Source: Roseateles amylovorans
GTDB taxonomy: Bacteria; Pseudomonadota; Gammaproteobacteria; Burkholderiales; Burkholderiaceae_C
Length of the DNA stretch: 64,000 nucleotides
Assembly: GCF_025398155.2 (NCBI RefSeq)
Contig: NZ_CP104562.2
Location: 1,116,001 to 1,180,000 of the forward strand
Reading direction: 5' to 3'
Shown here: positions 25,091 to 34,336 of the stretch, piece after piece
How positions within the stretch are numbered: position 1 is the first letter of the stretch
How the letters are laid out: each line of letters begins with the position of its first letter
Notes under the pieces: model-generated
What the model saw: the letters and a program-made list of their open reading frames with translations, nothing else
The model's database searches: none
Told to the model about the DNA's origin: nothing
Translations under genes and position numbers: made by a program

Positions 25091-25492
25091 TCAGCGCGAC
25101 GAACGGGAGCGCAGCTCGGTGATCATGGGCGTCCCTTGGATCAACTGAATCCGCACCTCGACCGAGTCACCGGGCTTGAGCGCGGCGAGTTGCTCGGCAG
25201 ACAGCAGCCCGGGTTTGACCCGGAAGGGCATGGTCATGCCGGGCATGTCGAGATGGCGAATCTCGCCGTGCTTGAGGGTGATGCGCTGTTGGGCGGTGTC
25301 GATGCGGCGAATCTCTGCGCCGATCCAGTCCTCTGCGGACGCTGCGTCACCGACGGCAGAGGAGGCGGACGCTGTGGCTGAAGGCGCGTGGTCGTGCGCG
25401 TGTTCCTGCGCGGTTGCAGGCGTCTGGAACATCGGCAGCGAGAGCAGGCCGACGAGCAGCAGGCGTGACGGGGAGGTGAGCGTGAAGTTCAT
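25091..25492 (-). CDS. CusF-like periplasmic copper-binding protein
   Basis: A 133-residue protein with a signal peptide (SRLLLVGLLSLPMFQTPATA, cleaved after ATA), a His-rich stretch (EHAHDHAPS) and a CusF/copper-binding domain. The metal site is represented by HGEIRHLDMPGMTMPF: a His followed by Met-x-Met, with Met where CusF of E. coli has Trp. Such proteins carry Cu+ or Ag+ to efflux systems. It is the last gene of the five-gene copper run and ends 2 bp from the tandem repeat array. The ATG at 25492 is chosen because it opens the signal peptide; the longer frame runs back through the oxidase 3' end. Confidence 0.87.
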   Translation of the reverse strand: MNFTLTSPSRLLLVGLLSLPMFQTPATAQEHAHDHAPSATASASSAVGDAASAEDWIGAEIRRIDTAQQRITLKHGEIRHLDMPGMTMPFRVKPGLLSAEQLAALKPGDSVEVRIQLIQGTPMITELRSRSSR

Positions 25493-25568
25493 GGTGAATG
25501 GTGGGGATCGAGATTGGAAGTCGAAGGGGATGACTCGAGCGGAGCAGCACACGAAGGCGGCGCAGGAC

Positions 25569-27026
25569 TCAGTGCCCGTGATGCCCGTGCCCATCGGGCT
25601 TGCGGACGCGGAGTGGCTCCGAAGCGGGCCTGGTGGATGCGGCCTCTGATGCGCCAGCCGTCGGACGAGGCGGGTGCTGATGAGCCGTTGGCATCGGCGA
25701 TGACGGTGCTTCACCGGGCGTTTCCACACGCCGCGCCACCGAACCCGCGGGAGCGCGATACCAGCCCGGATCGCTGTAGTCACCGGGCTTCTGGTCCGCC
25801 CGGACTTTCACCACGCTGAACATGCCGCCCATTTCAAGCGACCCGTGCGGCCCTTGACCGGACATCATCGGCACCGTGTTCTCGGGAATCGGCATCTCCA
25901 TTTCGGCCATGTCGGCCATGCCGCGCTCGCCCATGGCCATGTAGTCCGGGATGATCTTGTTGATGCGGGACGCCAGCCCGCGGTGGTCGACGCCGATCAG
26001 CGTATCGACCGCGTGGCCCATGGCATTCATCGTGTGGTGGCTCTTGTGGCAGTGAAGGGCCCAGTCGCCCGGCTCGTCCGCCACGAACTCGATCTGGCGC
26101 ATCTGGCCGACCGCCACGTCGGTGGTCACCTCCGGCCAGCGCGCGGCGGGCGGCACCGGTCCACCGTCCGTGCCGGTGACCTGGAACTCATGGCCGTGCA
26201 GGTGGATCGGATGGTTGGTCATCGTGAGGTTGCCCACGCGGATCCGCACCCGGTCGCCCTGCCGCACATTGAGCGTGTCGATGCCGGGGAACACACGGCT
26301 GTTCCAGGTCCAGAGGTTGAAGTCGGTCATCGTCGAGATGCGCGGGGTGTAGCTGCCGGGATCGATGTCGTAGCTCGACAGCAGGAAGCAGAAGTCCCGC
26401 TGCACCGTCGCTATCGCCGGATGGTGGGCTTTCGGATGGGTGACCCAGAAGCCCATCATGCCCATGGCCATCTGCGTCATTTCATCCGCATGCGGGTGGT
26501 ACATGAAGGTCCCGGGACGACGCGCGACGAATTCATAGACGAAGGTTTCGCCCGGCCGGATGGCCGGCTGCGTCAGACCGGACACACCGTCCATGCCATT
26601 GGGCAGGCGCTGGCCGTGCCAATGCACGCTGGTGTGCTCCGGCAGCCGGTTGGTGACGTAGAGGCGCACCCGGTCGCCTTCCACGACTTCGATCGTGGGG
26701 CCTGGCGACTGGCCGTTGTAGCCCCACAGGTGGGCCGTGCAGCCCGGTGCCAGTTCGCGCACCACCGGCTCTGCGACGAGGTGGAATTCCTTGACGCCAT
26801 CGCGCAGGCGCCAGGGCAAGGTCCAGCCGTTGAGGGTGACCACCGGCTGGTAGGGCCGGCCGTCCGGCGGCGACAACGGCGGTGCGGTGTCCGGGGTGTC
26901 GCGCTGCATGGCGTCGGGAATCGCAGCCAATGCCACACGGGAAACGGCCGCGGCATTCACCGCGCCGGCCACGCCGACCGCAGCGCCGGCGGCCATCTGG
27001 GCGAAGAGGTTTCTTCGGGAGATCAT
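25569..27026 (-). CDS. Multicopper oxidase, copper resistance type
   Basis: A 485-residue periplasmic oxidase with a Tat signal (MISRRNLFAQMAAGAA). All four copper-ligand motifs are present: HWHG (135-138), YHPHADE (H177, H179), HPIHLHGHEF (272-281) and HCHKSHH (325-331), with type-1 Cys326 and a probable axial Met336. A Met/His-rich region (MADMAEMEMPIPENTVPMMSG) and a His-rich tail (DGHGHHGH) fit copper handling. It probably oxidises Cu+ to the less toxic Cu2+. SD AAGGA precedes the ATG at 27026. It lies between the TolC-type gene (24 bp) and the CusF-like gene (76 bp). Confidence 0.92.
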   Translation of the reverse strand: MISRRNLFAQMAAGAAVGVAGAVNAAAVSRVALAAIPDAMQRDTPDTAPPLSPPDGRPYQPVVTLNGWTLPWRLRDGVKEFHLVAEPVVRELAPGCTAHLWGYNGQSPGPTIEVVEGDRVRLYVTNRLPEHTSVHWHGQRLPNGMDGVSGLTQPAIRPGETFVYEFVARRPGTFMYHPHADEMTQMAMGMMGFWVTHPKAHHPAIATVQRDFCFLLSSYDIDPGSYTPRISTMTDFNLWTWNSRVFPGIDTLNVRQGDRVRIRVGNLTMTNHPIHLHGHEFQVTGTDGGPVPPAARWPEVTTDVAVGQMRQIEFVADEPGDWALHCHKSHHTMNAMGHAVDTLIGVDHRGLASRINKIIPDYMAMGERGMADMAEMEMPIPENTVPMMSGQGPHGSLEMGGMFSVVKVRADQKPGDYSDPGWYRAPAGSVARRVETPGEAPSSPMPTAHQHPPRPTAGASEAASTRPASEPLRVRKPDGHGHHGH

Positions 27027-27049
27027 GGGTGTCCTTGGAGAGGTCGCGC

Positions 27050-28549
27050 TCAATGCGCGGCACCGCTGGCATCGGTCGACGCGCCAGGGGTTGAGGAAGT
27101 GTTGGGGCTGGCGCTGGACGCGGTGTCATGCACCGGTCCCAGCAGGCTTTGAGACAGCGTGGCTTCGGCCAGCCAGAAGTCGCGCTGGGCGCCAAGGGCG
27201 GCGGAGACGGCACGCGCCTGCGCCCGCGCATCGGCCAGCAGGTCCATGACGCCGATCAGCATGCCGTTGTAGCGCAGCAGGGTTTCGTCCGAGACCTGGC
27301 GAGCCAGCGGCAGCAACTCGTCGTGATGTCGACGCGCGATGCGCCACGCGGCCTGCGCGCGCTCGCTCGCCTCCCGCACTTCGGAGCGGGCGTCGATCGC
27401 GGTCTGCGCCGTCTGTTCCACCGACTGCAGATAGGCCTGCTGTGCCCCGACGATGCGCGCCTGTCCCCAATCGAACAGCGGCACCTCGAGGCTGAGGTCC
27501 AGTCCGCGTTGTGTCGGCGCCTGGTTGCTGCTGTTGCGTTGCAGCCCGAGTTCCAGCGCATTGAGGCGGCCGGTCTGGCGCGTCAGCCCCAGTTGCGCGG
27601 CGAGGGCCTCGGACTGGCGCTTGGCGGCCTGGATGTCGAGCCGCTGGGCCACGGCCGTTCGCTCCAGGTCGTCGGCCTGGCGGAACGTCGATGGCACGTC
27701 GGGCAGACGCTCAGGCAGACTCAGCCGCGCGACATCGTCGCCCCACAGTCCGATTGCACGGATCAAGGCCTCCCGCTCGCGAACGGCCTGCAGTTGCGCC
27801 TGCTCCATCGCCAGTTGTGCTTCGGCCAGCACCGCCCGTTCGCGGGCGAGTCGCAGCGCGCTGACGTTGCCGGCCTGCCGCATGCGCAGCGTCAGCTCAG
27901 CGCCGGCTGAAGCGGAGTCCAGCACGGTCCGGGCATGGGCCTGTTGCGCCTGCGCCGCGACCGCGTCGATCCAGCGCCGCCGCGCCTGCCCCGCGATGTC
28001 CAGCAACTGCTGGGCGACGCGCGCCTGCTCGCGTGCCAGGGTGCGGGCGCTCGCGTCCTGCCGTGCGGGGCGGCCCAGCAGGGCCAGCAGGTTGACGCTG
28101 AGGCCGCGCTCGATCTCACGCTCGTCGCCGCGCACCAGACGTCCGAGGCTGAGGACCGGGTTGGGCCACAACAGCGTCTGCACCCGTTCGGATTCGGCCA
28201 TGCCGAGGCCGTAGAGGCTGGCCTGCAGCCCGCGGTGGTTCAGCAACGCCAGTTGCACGGCGGCCTGTGCATCCAGCGGCTGCGCGAGCAGGGCCTCGGT
28301 GCGCTGGCGTGCGGCGGCGCGTTGGTCATCCGTCTGTTGCAGCGGCAGGTCAGCGCTCAGCCAGGCCTGACTCTGCTGCTGGACTGGCGCGATGGCTTGT
28401 TCCGGCGACAGCGAGGCGCAGCCGCCCAACAGCACGGCGGCAGCCGAGGCGAGCACACTGCCGAGGGCACGCCGCTTCGTCGCTCGGTGCTGCAGGCTGG
28501 TGGACGGCGCGGCACGGGCCGCCGTGGAGGGAATCGTCTGTGACGACAT
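27050..28549 (-). CDS. TolC-family outer-membrane efflux lipoprotein
   Basis: A 499-residue outer-membrane factor with a lipoprotein signal ending LLGGC (near residue 43). The body is the long-helix pattern of OMF proteins (two repeats with QARRRWIDAVAAQ, ERAVLAEAQLAMEQAQ, GLDLSLEVPLFDWGQARI). The last ~30 residues are Ser/Thr/Ala-rich. In this operon it would be the outer-membrane exit for copper, yet no inner-membrane pump or adaptor gene is adjacent. The ATG at 28549 has GGAG upstream. Confidence 0.88.
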   Translation of the reverse strand: MSSQTIPSTAARAAPSTSLQHRATKRRALGSVLASAAAVLLGGCASLSPEQAIAPVQQQSQAWLSADLPLQQTDDQRAAARQRTEALLAQPLDAQAAVQLALLNHRGLQASLYGLGMAESERVQTLLWPNPVLSLGRLVRGDEREIERGLSVNLLALLGRPARQDASARTLAREQARVAQQLLDIAGQARRRWIDAVAAQAQQAHARTVLDSASAGAELTLRMRQAGNVSALRLARERAVLAEAQLAMEQAQLQAVREREALIRAIGLWGDDVARLSLPERLPDVPSTFRQADDLERTAVAQRLDIQAAKRQSEALAAQLGLTRQTGRLNALELGLQRNSSNQAPTQRGLDLSLEVPLFDWGQARIVGAQQAYLQSVEQTAQTAIDARSEVREASERAQAAWRIARRHHDELLPLARQVSDETLLRYNGMLIGVMDLLADARAQARAVSAALGAQRDFWLAEATLSQSLLGPVHDTASSASPNTSSTPGASTDASGAAH

Positions 28550-28563
28550 GGTGGTGAACTCCC

Positions 28564-29049
28564 TCAATCCGGGTGATGGTGATGGCCCGCCGCTGGCGCG
28601 GATGCCGCTGCGGCGGGGGGCGGCGTTGGCGCGGCTGGAGGGGCCTTGGCCTGGGCGGCTTGGCTTTCTCGCAGCAAGGCGCGCCAGCCGCCGGCCTCGT
28701 GCACACGGCGATTGGCCTGGCGCCAGTCGCCGACACCCGGATCCATCACGGCCCGGCTGGACGGTGTCATCGCCTCCGACATGGCGGTTGACGTGGATGC
28801 CGATGCCGGCGGCAAGCGCTGCCCCTCAGACGCAGAGGGGCGGGATCGCGTCGCGCCTTGGCCCGGGTCGCTGGGATCTGCATCGGGCAGGCGAGTCGCG
28901 GCGGTCGCCGCAGGCGGGGTCGGGGTGGCCGCCACGGTGGCGGCGGCTGCAGCGGGCGGCGCAGCGATCGAGGCCGCGCTTGCGCTCACCAGCACGGCGA
29001 TCGCAAGCGCCGACGCCGAGACGGGCGTGAAAGAAGTTCGAGAAGGCAT
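28564..29049 (-). CDS. Small periplasmic protein of the copper operon
   Basis: A 161-residue protein with a signal peptide (ALAIAVLVSASAASIAA) and long Ala/Pro/Thr-rich stretches, ending in a His-rich tail (AAGHHHHPD). The only conserved-looking part is about 105-130, DWRQANRRVHEAGGWRALLRESQ (quoted in part as DWRQAN and GGWRALLRE). I recall this pattern in small proteins placed beside TolC-type and copper oxidase genes in Burkholderiales; no biochemical role is known to me. The His tail could bind metal. SD GAGGAAG is strong. It lies 14 bp upstream of the TolC-type gene. Confidence 0.7.
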   Translation of the reverse strand: MPSRTSFTPVSASALAIAVLVSASAASIAAPPAAAAATVAATPTPPAATAATRLPDADPSDPGQGATRSRPSASEGQRLPPASASTSTAMSEAMTPSSRAVMDPGVGDWRQANRRVHEAGGWRALLRESQAAQAKAPPAAPTPPPAAAASAPAAGHHHHPD

Positions 29050-29146
29050 GGCTTCCTCGCAAGATGAACAGGGACGGTACCGATGCGCCCGGCGATTTCA
29101 ACCAGGGCGTGACGGCAGCGGATCCGGCGCCGGGGGCGCCGGTTGT

Positions 29147-29638
29147 TCAGGCGAGGAAGGTTTTCGGCGGCCGGTCGAGCGCCTGCGGCGGCTGATCGGG
29201 AGCGCCCGCGGTTCGACGCGTGGGGGCCGCATCGCGCAGGTTCTGCTCGGCCAGAGGCAATGACGCCATCGGCAGGGCCGCACCGATGCAGCACTGCAGG
29301 CAGATGCCGCAGTGATGATCAGCGCCGGCGTGATCGTCGCCGCTGGCAGCATCGCCGGCCGACGCCAAGGCGTGTCCGTGGTGGCTGCCTTGGTCGCTGA
29401 CTTGGACGCTGTGGTCCATTTCGCCCATGTCGGCGCAAGCCGATGGCATCGCCGTTGACATCGCCATCGACATCGCCATCGTGTGGGCAGGCCCCGGGGT
29501 GGCGGGCATCAGTGCCATACCGAGGGCCATGGTGGCCGCCAGCGCGCCTTGCAGCGGCAGCATCAGGCTCAGCAGCGCGAGCACCAGCCAGCGGCTCCAG
29601 AGGAGTCGACGGTGGGCGGGGGCGATGCGGGCGCGCAT
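29147..29638 (-). CDS. DUF2946-like small protein, first gene of the copper operon
   Basis: A 163-residue protein with an N-terminal hydrophobic segment (WLVLALLSLMLPLQGALA), a Met-rich run (TMAMSMAMSTAMPSACADM), His-rich stretches and a Cys cluster HHCGICLQCC. It ends with DQPPQALDRPPKTFLA, a tail typical of DUF2946 proteins found with copper genes. Met, His and Cys clusters fit copper binding in the periplasm or membrane. It is the promoter-proximal gene of the five-gene minus-strand run, 97 bp before the next gene. Family assignment is by pattern, not search. Confidence 0.65.
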   Translation of the reverse strand: MRARIAPAHRRLLWSRWLVLALLSLMLPLQGALAATMALGMALMPATPGPAHTMAMSMAMSTAMPSACADMGEMDHSVQVSDQGSHHGHALASAGDAASGDDHAGADHHCGICLQCCIGAALPMASLPLAEQNLRDAAPTRRTAGAPDQPPQALDRPPKTFLA

Positions 29639-29721
29639 GGGGCGCAGTGTAAGGGGCCGATGACCGACCGGTGCGGGCGGCCCCCGCGCGATGCGGGATT
29701 TCTGACCCGGGCGGCCCCAAG

Positions 29722-29749
29722 AAAAAAGGGACCGCTCGTGAGCGGTCCC
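29722..29749 (-). terminator. Intrinsic terminator of the TonB-domain gene
   Basis: A perfect 10-bp stem GGGACCGCTC-GT-GAGCGGTCCC followed on the minus strand by TTTTTT, 22 bp after the TonB-domain stop. It separates that gene from the copper operon. Confidence 0.9.
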
Positions 29750-29771
29750 CCTTTGGATGAGCCGGTGAGAC

Positions 29772-30110
<339 letters not shown>

Positions 30111-30184
30111 CTTGGGACCTCGTACGTCTTGGGTGAGGAAAGTAGGGTTGTCCGGGTGGGAACGCGGGGTCGGGTGATCGGCGA

Positions 30185-31744
30185 TCAGCTCGCGGAGCGC
30201 GCCGTGCTGAAGAAGCCCACTGCCTGCACCAGGCGGGAGCTGCTTTCGCGCAGCGAGTCGGTGGAGCGGGTCAGCTCGTCCACCAGGGTGGTGTTCTGCT
30301 GGGTGGTGCGGTCGAGTTCGTTCATGGCGTTGTTCACCACGCCGACGCCGGCCGCCTGTTCCTGGGCCGAGTGCGAGATTTCCTCGATCAACTGGCCCAT
30401 GTTGTTGACCTCGTCCACCACCGAGCGGATGGTGGCGCCCGCGTTGTTGACCAGGGCGGTGCCGTTCTCGACCTTGACGGACGATTCCTGGATCAGCACC
30501 TTGATTTCCTTGGCCGCCTGCGCCGAACGCGAGGCCAGCGCGCGCACTTCCGAAGCCACCACCGCAAAGCCCTTGCCGTGTTCGCCGGCGCGGGCCGCTT
30601 CCACTGCGGCGTTCAGCGCCAGGATGTTGGTCTGGAAGGCAATGCCGTCGATCACACCGATGATGTCGCCGATCTTGCGCGAGCTGGCGCTGATCTCTTC
30701 CATCGTCGAGACGACCTGGCTCACCACATTGCCGCCGGCAGAGGCCGACTGGCGCGCCTTGGCGGCGATGCCGGAGGCCTTGCGGGTCAGTTCGCTGGCG
30801 CCGTTGAGGTTGGAGGCAATCTGCTCCACCGACGCGGCGGTGTTTTGCAGGCTCTCGGCCGAGCGCGCGGTGCGGTCCGACAGATCGACATTGCTGCCGG
30901 CGATCTCATTGGAGTTGTGGGCCACTTCGCCGGCGGCCGCGCTCACGCTGGCCACCACGCCGGACAAGGCGTTCTGCATGTCGCGCATGGCGTGCAGCAT
31001 CTGCGCCAGTTCATCGGTGCCTTCGACATCGATGTGCTGCGACAGGTCGCCCGAGCTGATCGCCTGGGCGGCATCCTTGGCCTTGCGGGCCGGCACGACG
31101 ATCGAGCGGGCGATGGTCAGGCCGCCGACACCGCCGATCAGCACCGCCACCACCACCAGGGCGCCGGTGACCAGGATCGACTGGTTGGCCAGCTTGGCGC
31201 CGGATTCGGCCAGGGCACGGGCGTTGCCGAACTGCAGCTCGACCAGCGCCTTCAGGCCTTCCTGATAGGCCTGCTGGGCCGGACGCACGTCGGTGATCAG
31301 GCTTTCGCGGGCTTCGTCAGGGCTGCCGTCCTGCTGGATCTTCAGGAACTTGGAGACCGCAGCGGTGAACTTGTTCTGCTGCTCGTGGACCACGGCCACG
31401 ACGTCCTTGTCCTTGGTGTCGGCCACCTTGGCTTCCAGCTCGGCGAGCTGCTTGTCGCTGTCGGCCAGGGCTTCGGCAATGGCGGCCTTCTGCTTCTTGA
31501 TCTGACGCGCTTCGTCGAGCAGCAGCAGATCGCGCGAGGCGCGGGCAATGATGTTGACGTTGCCTTCCAGTGCATTGGCCGAAGCGATCTTCAGCAGGCT
31601 GGAGTTGGCGGTCTGGTCCAGGTCGTGAGAGAGGCGGCCGGCGTTGTGTGCGCCATAGGCGCCGATGATGATCAGCAGCAGGATGAGGAGCGTATAGCTC
31701 AGCGTCAGGCGCTGCCCGATGCGCAGGCGGGACAGAAACGACAT
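30185..31744 (-). CDS. Methyl-accepting chemotaxis protein
   Basis: A 519-residue chemoreceptor. TM1 is about 12-31 ([19 protein letters not shown]), a ~155-residue four-helix-type periplasmic sensor follows, TM2 is about 190-212 ([19 protein letters not shown]), then HAMP, then the signalling coiled coil with the hairpin tip [21 protein letters not shown] (quoted in part as [17 protein letters not shown]). Methylation-helix residues are typical. The C-terminus lacks a CheR-tethering NWxxF pentapeptide. SD GAGGGA precedes the ATG. The ligand is unknown. The 278-bp upstream gap holds a CCCTA-A-TAGGG palindrome near 31937 but no clear promoter. Confidence 0.93.
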   Translation of the reverse strand: MSFLSRLRIGQRLTLSYTLLILLLIIIGAYGAHNAGRLSHDLDQTANSSLLKIASANALEGNVNIIARASRDLLLLDEARQIKKQKAAIAEALADSDKQLAELEAKVADTKDKDVVAVVHEQQNKFTAAVSKFLKIQQDGSPDEARESLITDVRPAQQAYQEGLKALVELQFGNARALAESGAKLANQSILVTGALVVVAVLIGGVGGLTIARSIVVPARKAKDAAQAISSGDLSQHIDVEGTDELAQMLHAMRDMQNALSGVVASVSAAAGEVAHNSNEIAGSNVDLSDRTARSAESLQNTAASVEQIASNLNGASELTRKASGIAAKARQSASAGGNVVSQVVSTMEEISASSRKIGDIIGVIDGIAFQTNILALNAAVEAARAGEHGKGFAVVASEVRALASRSAQAAKEIKVLIQESSVKVENGTALVNNAGATIRSVVDEVNNMGQLIEEISHSAQEQAAGVGVVNNAMNELDRTTQQNTTLVDELTRSTDSLRESSSRLVQAVGFFSTARSAS

Positions 31745-32022
31745 GGATTCCCTCGCGTGGAAATGAGTTGTTGATGACGGTTTCTTGACGCTCTTCGACG
31801 TCTACCGTGCAACGGCTTCGGCCGGATCATCGGTGCACTTGATTCGGGTTATCCACGCTGGATTTCCGGGCCCGTGAATTCTGACGCGGCACCTGCAACT
31901 GTTTGAAAAAGGCGTTTCCTCCTGCTTGGTGGAAGCCCTAATAGGGTTGTTACAGGGAGCCTGAGAAATGCGCGCTGATCGCACGGAACGCCCATGCCGA
32001 GGGCGTTTGACGGCTGACGGGG

Positions 32023-33597
32023 TCAGTCGTTGCGGGTGCCCGTTTCGGCACCGGGCGCATCGGCGGTGGCTTCCGTCTCCACGCGATTGCGGCCCCCTTG
32101 CTTGGCCCGGTAGAGCGCGGCATCGGCGCGGCGCAGGGCGTTTTCGATGCCTTCGTCCTCGGCCCGCATCACCGCGACGCCGATGCTGACGGTGTACCTG
32201 ATCAGCGGTCCGGTCTCCCGCGCCGCCCCTTCGGGCGGCGGCCCTTGGACCTGGGCATCGGCAATGCGGACCCGCAGGCGTTCGGCGAACTGCAGTGCTC
32301 CCGGCAGGTCGGTGTGGGCCAGGCCAATGACGAATTCCTCGCCGCCGTATCGACCCGGCAGATCCACTTCACGCGAGGCGTCCTGCAGCGTCCGCGCCAG
32401 CGCGCGGATGACGGCATCGCCGGCGGCATGGCCGTAGCGGTCGTTCACCAGCTTGAAGTGGTCGATGTCCAGCATCAGGACGGCCGCCGGTGTGCGGTAG
32501 CGCCGCACCGCGCGAAGCAGCGCACGCAGGCCGTCTTCGGCGGCCATTCGGTTGACCAGGCCGGAGAGGCCGTCGGTGCGGGAGCGTTGTTCCAGCTCGG
32601 CGTTCACCCGGGCCAGTTGCATGACCAGGGCTTCGGTCGATCGCAGCCAGCGCGACAGCGCCTGATAGCCGAACTGCCCGACGAACAGCACGATCAAGGT
32701 GAAGACCCAGAAGAACACCCAGGCGGTGCTCAGCATGACGCGGGCCGCTTCGGCGAGCTGGCCCCAGTCCCGGCTGTCCAGAGCCAGCCGCAGTTGCAGC
32801 GAGCCCAGTCCCAGACTCACCAGACCGAAGCCCTGCACCGCCAGCACGATGGCCAGCAACAGCCCCAACCCGAGCGCGCGGCGGCCGGCGGGTGTGGGAT
32901 GGCGCAGTTCCGGCCGGCGCTGCAGCCAACGCCACAGCGGCGGCCAGGTGAAGGCCAGCAGCGGGCCGGCGATCAGCAGGCTTTGCGCAAAGGCACCGAG
33001 CCACCAGCCCTGCCAGATTGGCAACTGCTCGCCCGCGCCGAGCTGGCGGGTGTGGGTCCAGATCAGGGCCCCGGTGGAGCTGAGCACCGCCGCCACAAAG
33101 CTCAGCGGCACATAGAACATCCAGCTGCGTCGGGTGCGCAGCGCGCGGGAGGCGCCGACGGCCCGGTACCCCAGCGCCATCACGCCCAGGCCGATCGGAT
33201 TGGCGGCGGCGAAGATCAGGGCCCAGGTCGGCGCCATGTCGGCGTCCAGCGCCAGCGCCAGGGTGGCGACATACGCGGGCGGTGCGCCCCAGCGCCAGCC
33301 GAAGCACAGCGTCCACCACAGGCACAGGCTCAGCGGCGGGAAGATGCTCAGGTACAGATGCCCGGCCGGGTCTGGGTCATCGCTCATGCCGACCACCGAG
33401 GGCAGGGGGATGGCCAGTCCGGACCAGTTCAGCCGCACGCTCAGCAGTCCCAGGGCCACCGCAGCCACCAGGGTCAGCAGCCAGCCGCCCAGAATGAACA
33501 GGCGCTCCTGATGGGTGCCTTCACGCAGCAACGCCATCAGCGACAGGCTGCCCGGGAGTTCGGGCAACCATTCGCCGGGGCGCGGCAGCGTGCTCAT
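32023..33597 (-). CDS. Diguanylate cyclase with MASE1-like membrane sensor
   Basis: A 524-residue protein with about eight transmembrane segments in the first ~320 residues (MASE1-like sensor) and a C-terminal GGDEF domain. The active-site loop is GGEEF (418-422), preceded at the right distance by RxxD (REVD, 409-412), the product-inhibition I-site, so it should make cyclic di-GMP with feedback. DGLSGLVNRMAAEDGL and DIDHFKLVNDRYGH are also intact. No EAL domain is attached. Its ATG is 3 bp after the yggS stop, implying cotranscription. Confidence 0.9.
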   Translation of the reverse strand: MSTLPRPGEWLPELPGSLSLMALLREGTHQERLFILGGWLLTLVAAVALGLLSVRLNWSGLAIPLPSVVGMSDDPDPAGHLYLSIFPPLSLCLWWTLCFGWRWGAPPAYVATLALALDADMAPTWALIFAAANPIGLGVMALGYRAVGASRALRTRRSWMFYVPLSFVAAVLSSTGALIWTHTRQLGAGEQLPIWQGWWLGAFAQSLLIAGPLLAFTWPPLWRWLQRRPELRHPTPAGRRALGLGLLLAIVLAVQGFGLVSLGLGSLQLRLALDSRDWGQLAEAARVMLSTAWVFFWVFTLIVLFVGQFGYQALSRWLRSTEALVMQLARVNAELEQRSRTDGLSGLVNRMAAEDGLRALLRAVRRYRTPAAVLMLDIDHFKLVNDRYGHAAGDAVIRALARTLQDASREVDLPGRYGGEEFVIGLAHTDLPGALQFAERLRVRIADAQVQGPPPEGAARETGPLIRYTVSIGVAVMRAEDEGIENALRRADAALYRAKQGGRNRVETEATADAPGAETGTRND

Positions 33598-33600
33598 CGG

Positions 33601-34311
33601 CTAGGCCGGTCGCTCGGGCGGCGGGGTCCGGGCGCCAAAGATGGCCGTGCCCACCCGCACCACGGTGGCGCCTTCCAGGATGGCGGCCTCCAGGTCGGCG
33701 GTCATGCCCATGCTCAGGGTGTCCAGTGCCAGGCCGTCGCGGTTGAGCGCCGCCAGCAGTTCGGCCAGGGCGCGGTGGGGCTCACGTTGCTCGGCCAGGC
33801 TCGCCGCCGGCTCAGGGATGGCCATCAGGCCGCGCAGCCGCACCCGAGGCAGGGCTTCCACGGCCTGCGCCAGGGCCGGCACGTCGGCCGGTGCGACGCC
33901 GCTCTTGCTGGCCTCGCCGCTGATGTTGACCTGCAGGCACAGCTGCAGCGGGGGCAGCTCGGGCGGCCGCTGCTCGGACAGGCGCTGGGCGATCTTGAGC
34001 CGGTCCACGCTGTGCACCCAGTCGAAGCTTTCGGCCACCACCCGGGTCTTGTTGCTTTGCAGCGGTCCGATCAGGTGCCATTCCACCTGCGCGCGCAGAT
34101 CCGCCAGGCTGGCGATCTTGTCGATGCCTTCCTGGACATAGTTTTCGCCGAAGCGCCGCTCGCCGGCCTCAAAGGCGGCGCGGACATCTTCCGCAGGGAA
34201 AGTCTTTGTTACGACCAGCAGCGTGACGCTGTGCACAGGGCGCGACGCCTGCTCACAAGCCCGCTCCATGCGGGCGCGCAGCTGTTGTATGTTCTCGGAG
34301 ATCGTCGCCAT
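33601..34311 (-). CDS. yggS: YggS/PROSC pyridoxal-phosphate homeostasis protein
   Basis: A 236-residue PLP-binding protein. LLVVTKTFPAEDV holds the PLP lysine (Lys36), and RFGENYVQEG, WHLIGPLQSNK, VNISGEASKSG and LSMGMTADLEAAI are the usual barrel motifs. The family buffers PLP and affects amino-acid balance. In many proteobacteria yggS lies next to pilT, as here: the two start codons are only 25 bp apart in opposite directions, so each promoter must lie inside the other gene or overlap. It appears to lead a two-gene unit with the cyclase. Confidence 0.94.
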   Translation of the reverse strand: MATISENIQQLRARMERACEQASRPVHSVTLLVVTKTFPAEDVRAAFEAGERRFGENYVQEGIDKIASLADLRAQVEWHLIGPLQSNKTRVVAESFDWVHSVDRLKIAQRLSEQRPPELPPLQLCLQVNISGEASKSGVAPADVPALAQAVEALPRVRLRGLMAIPEPAASLAEQREPHRALAELLAALNRDGLALDTLSMGMTADLEAAILEGATVVRVGTAIFGARTPPPERPA

Positions 34312-34336
34312 AATCGCCCAGGCTTTTCCTCATCCC

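Noticed and set aside
31824..31860. Possible sigma28 promoter upstream of the chemoreceptor gene
   Set aside because: On the minus strand TCAAGTGC-12 bp-GCCGAAGC matches only about five of eight bases in each half; too weak to report as a feature.
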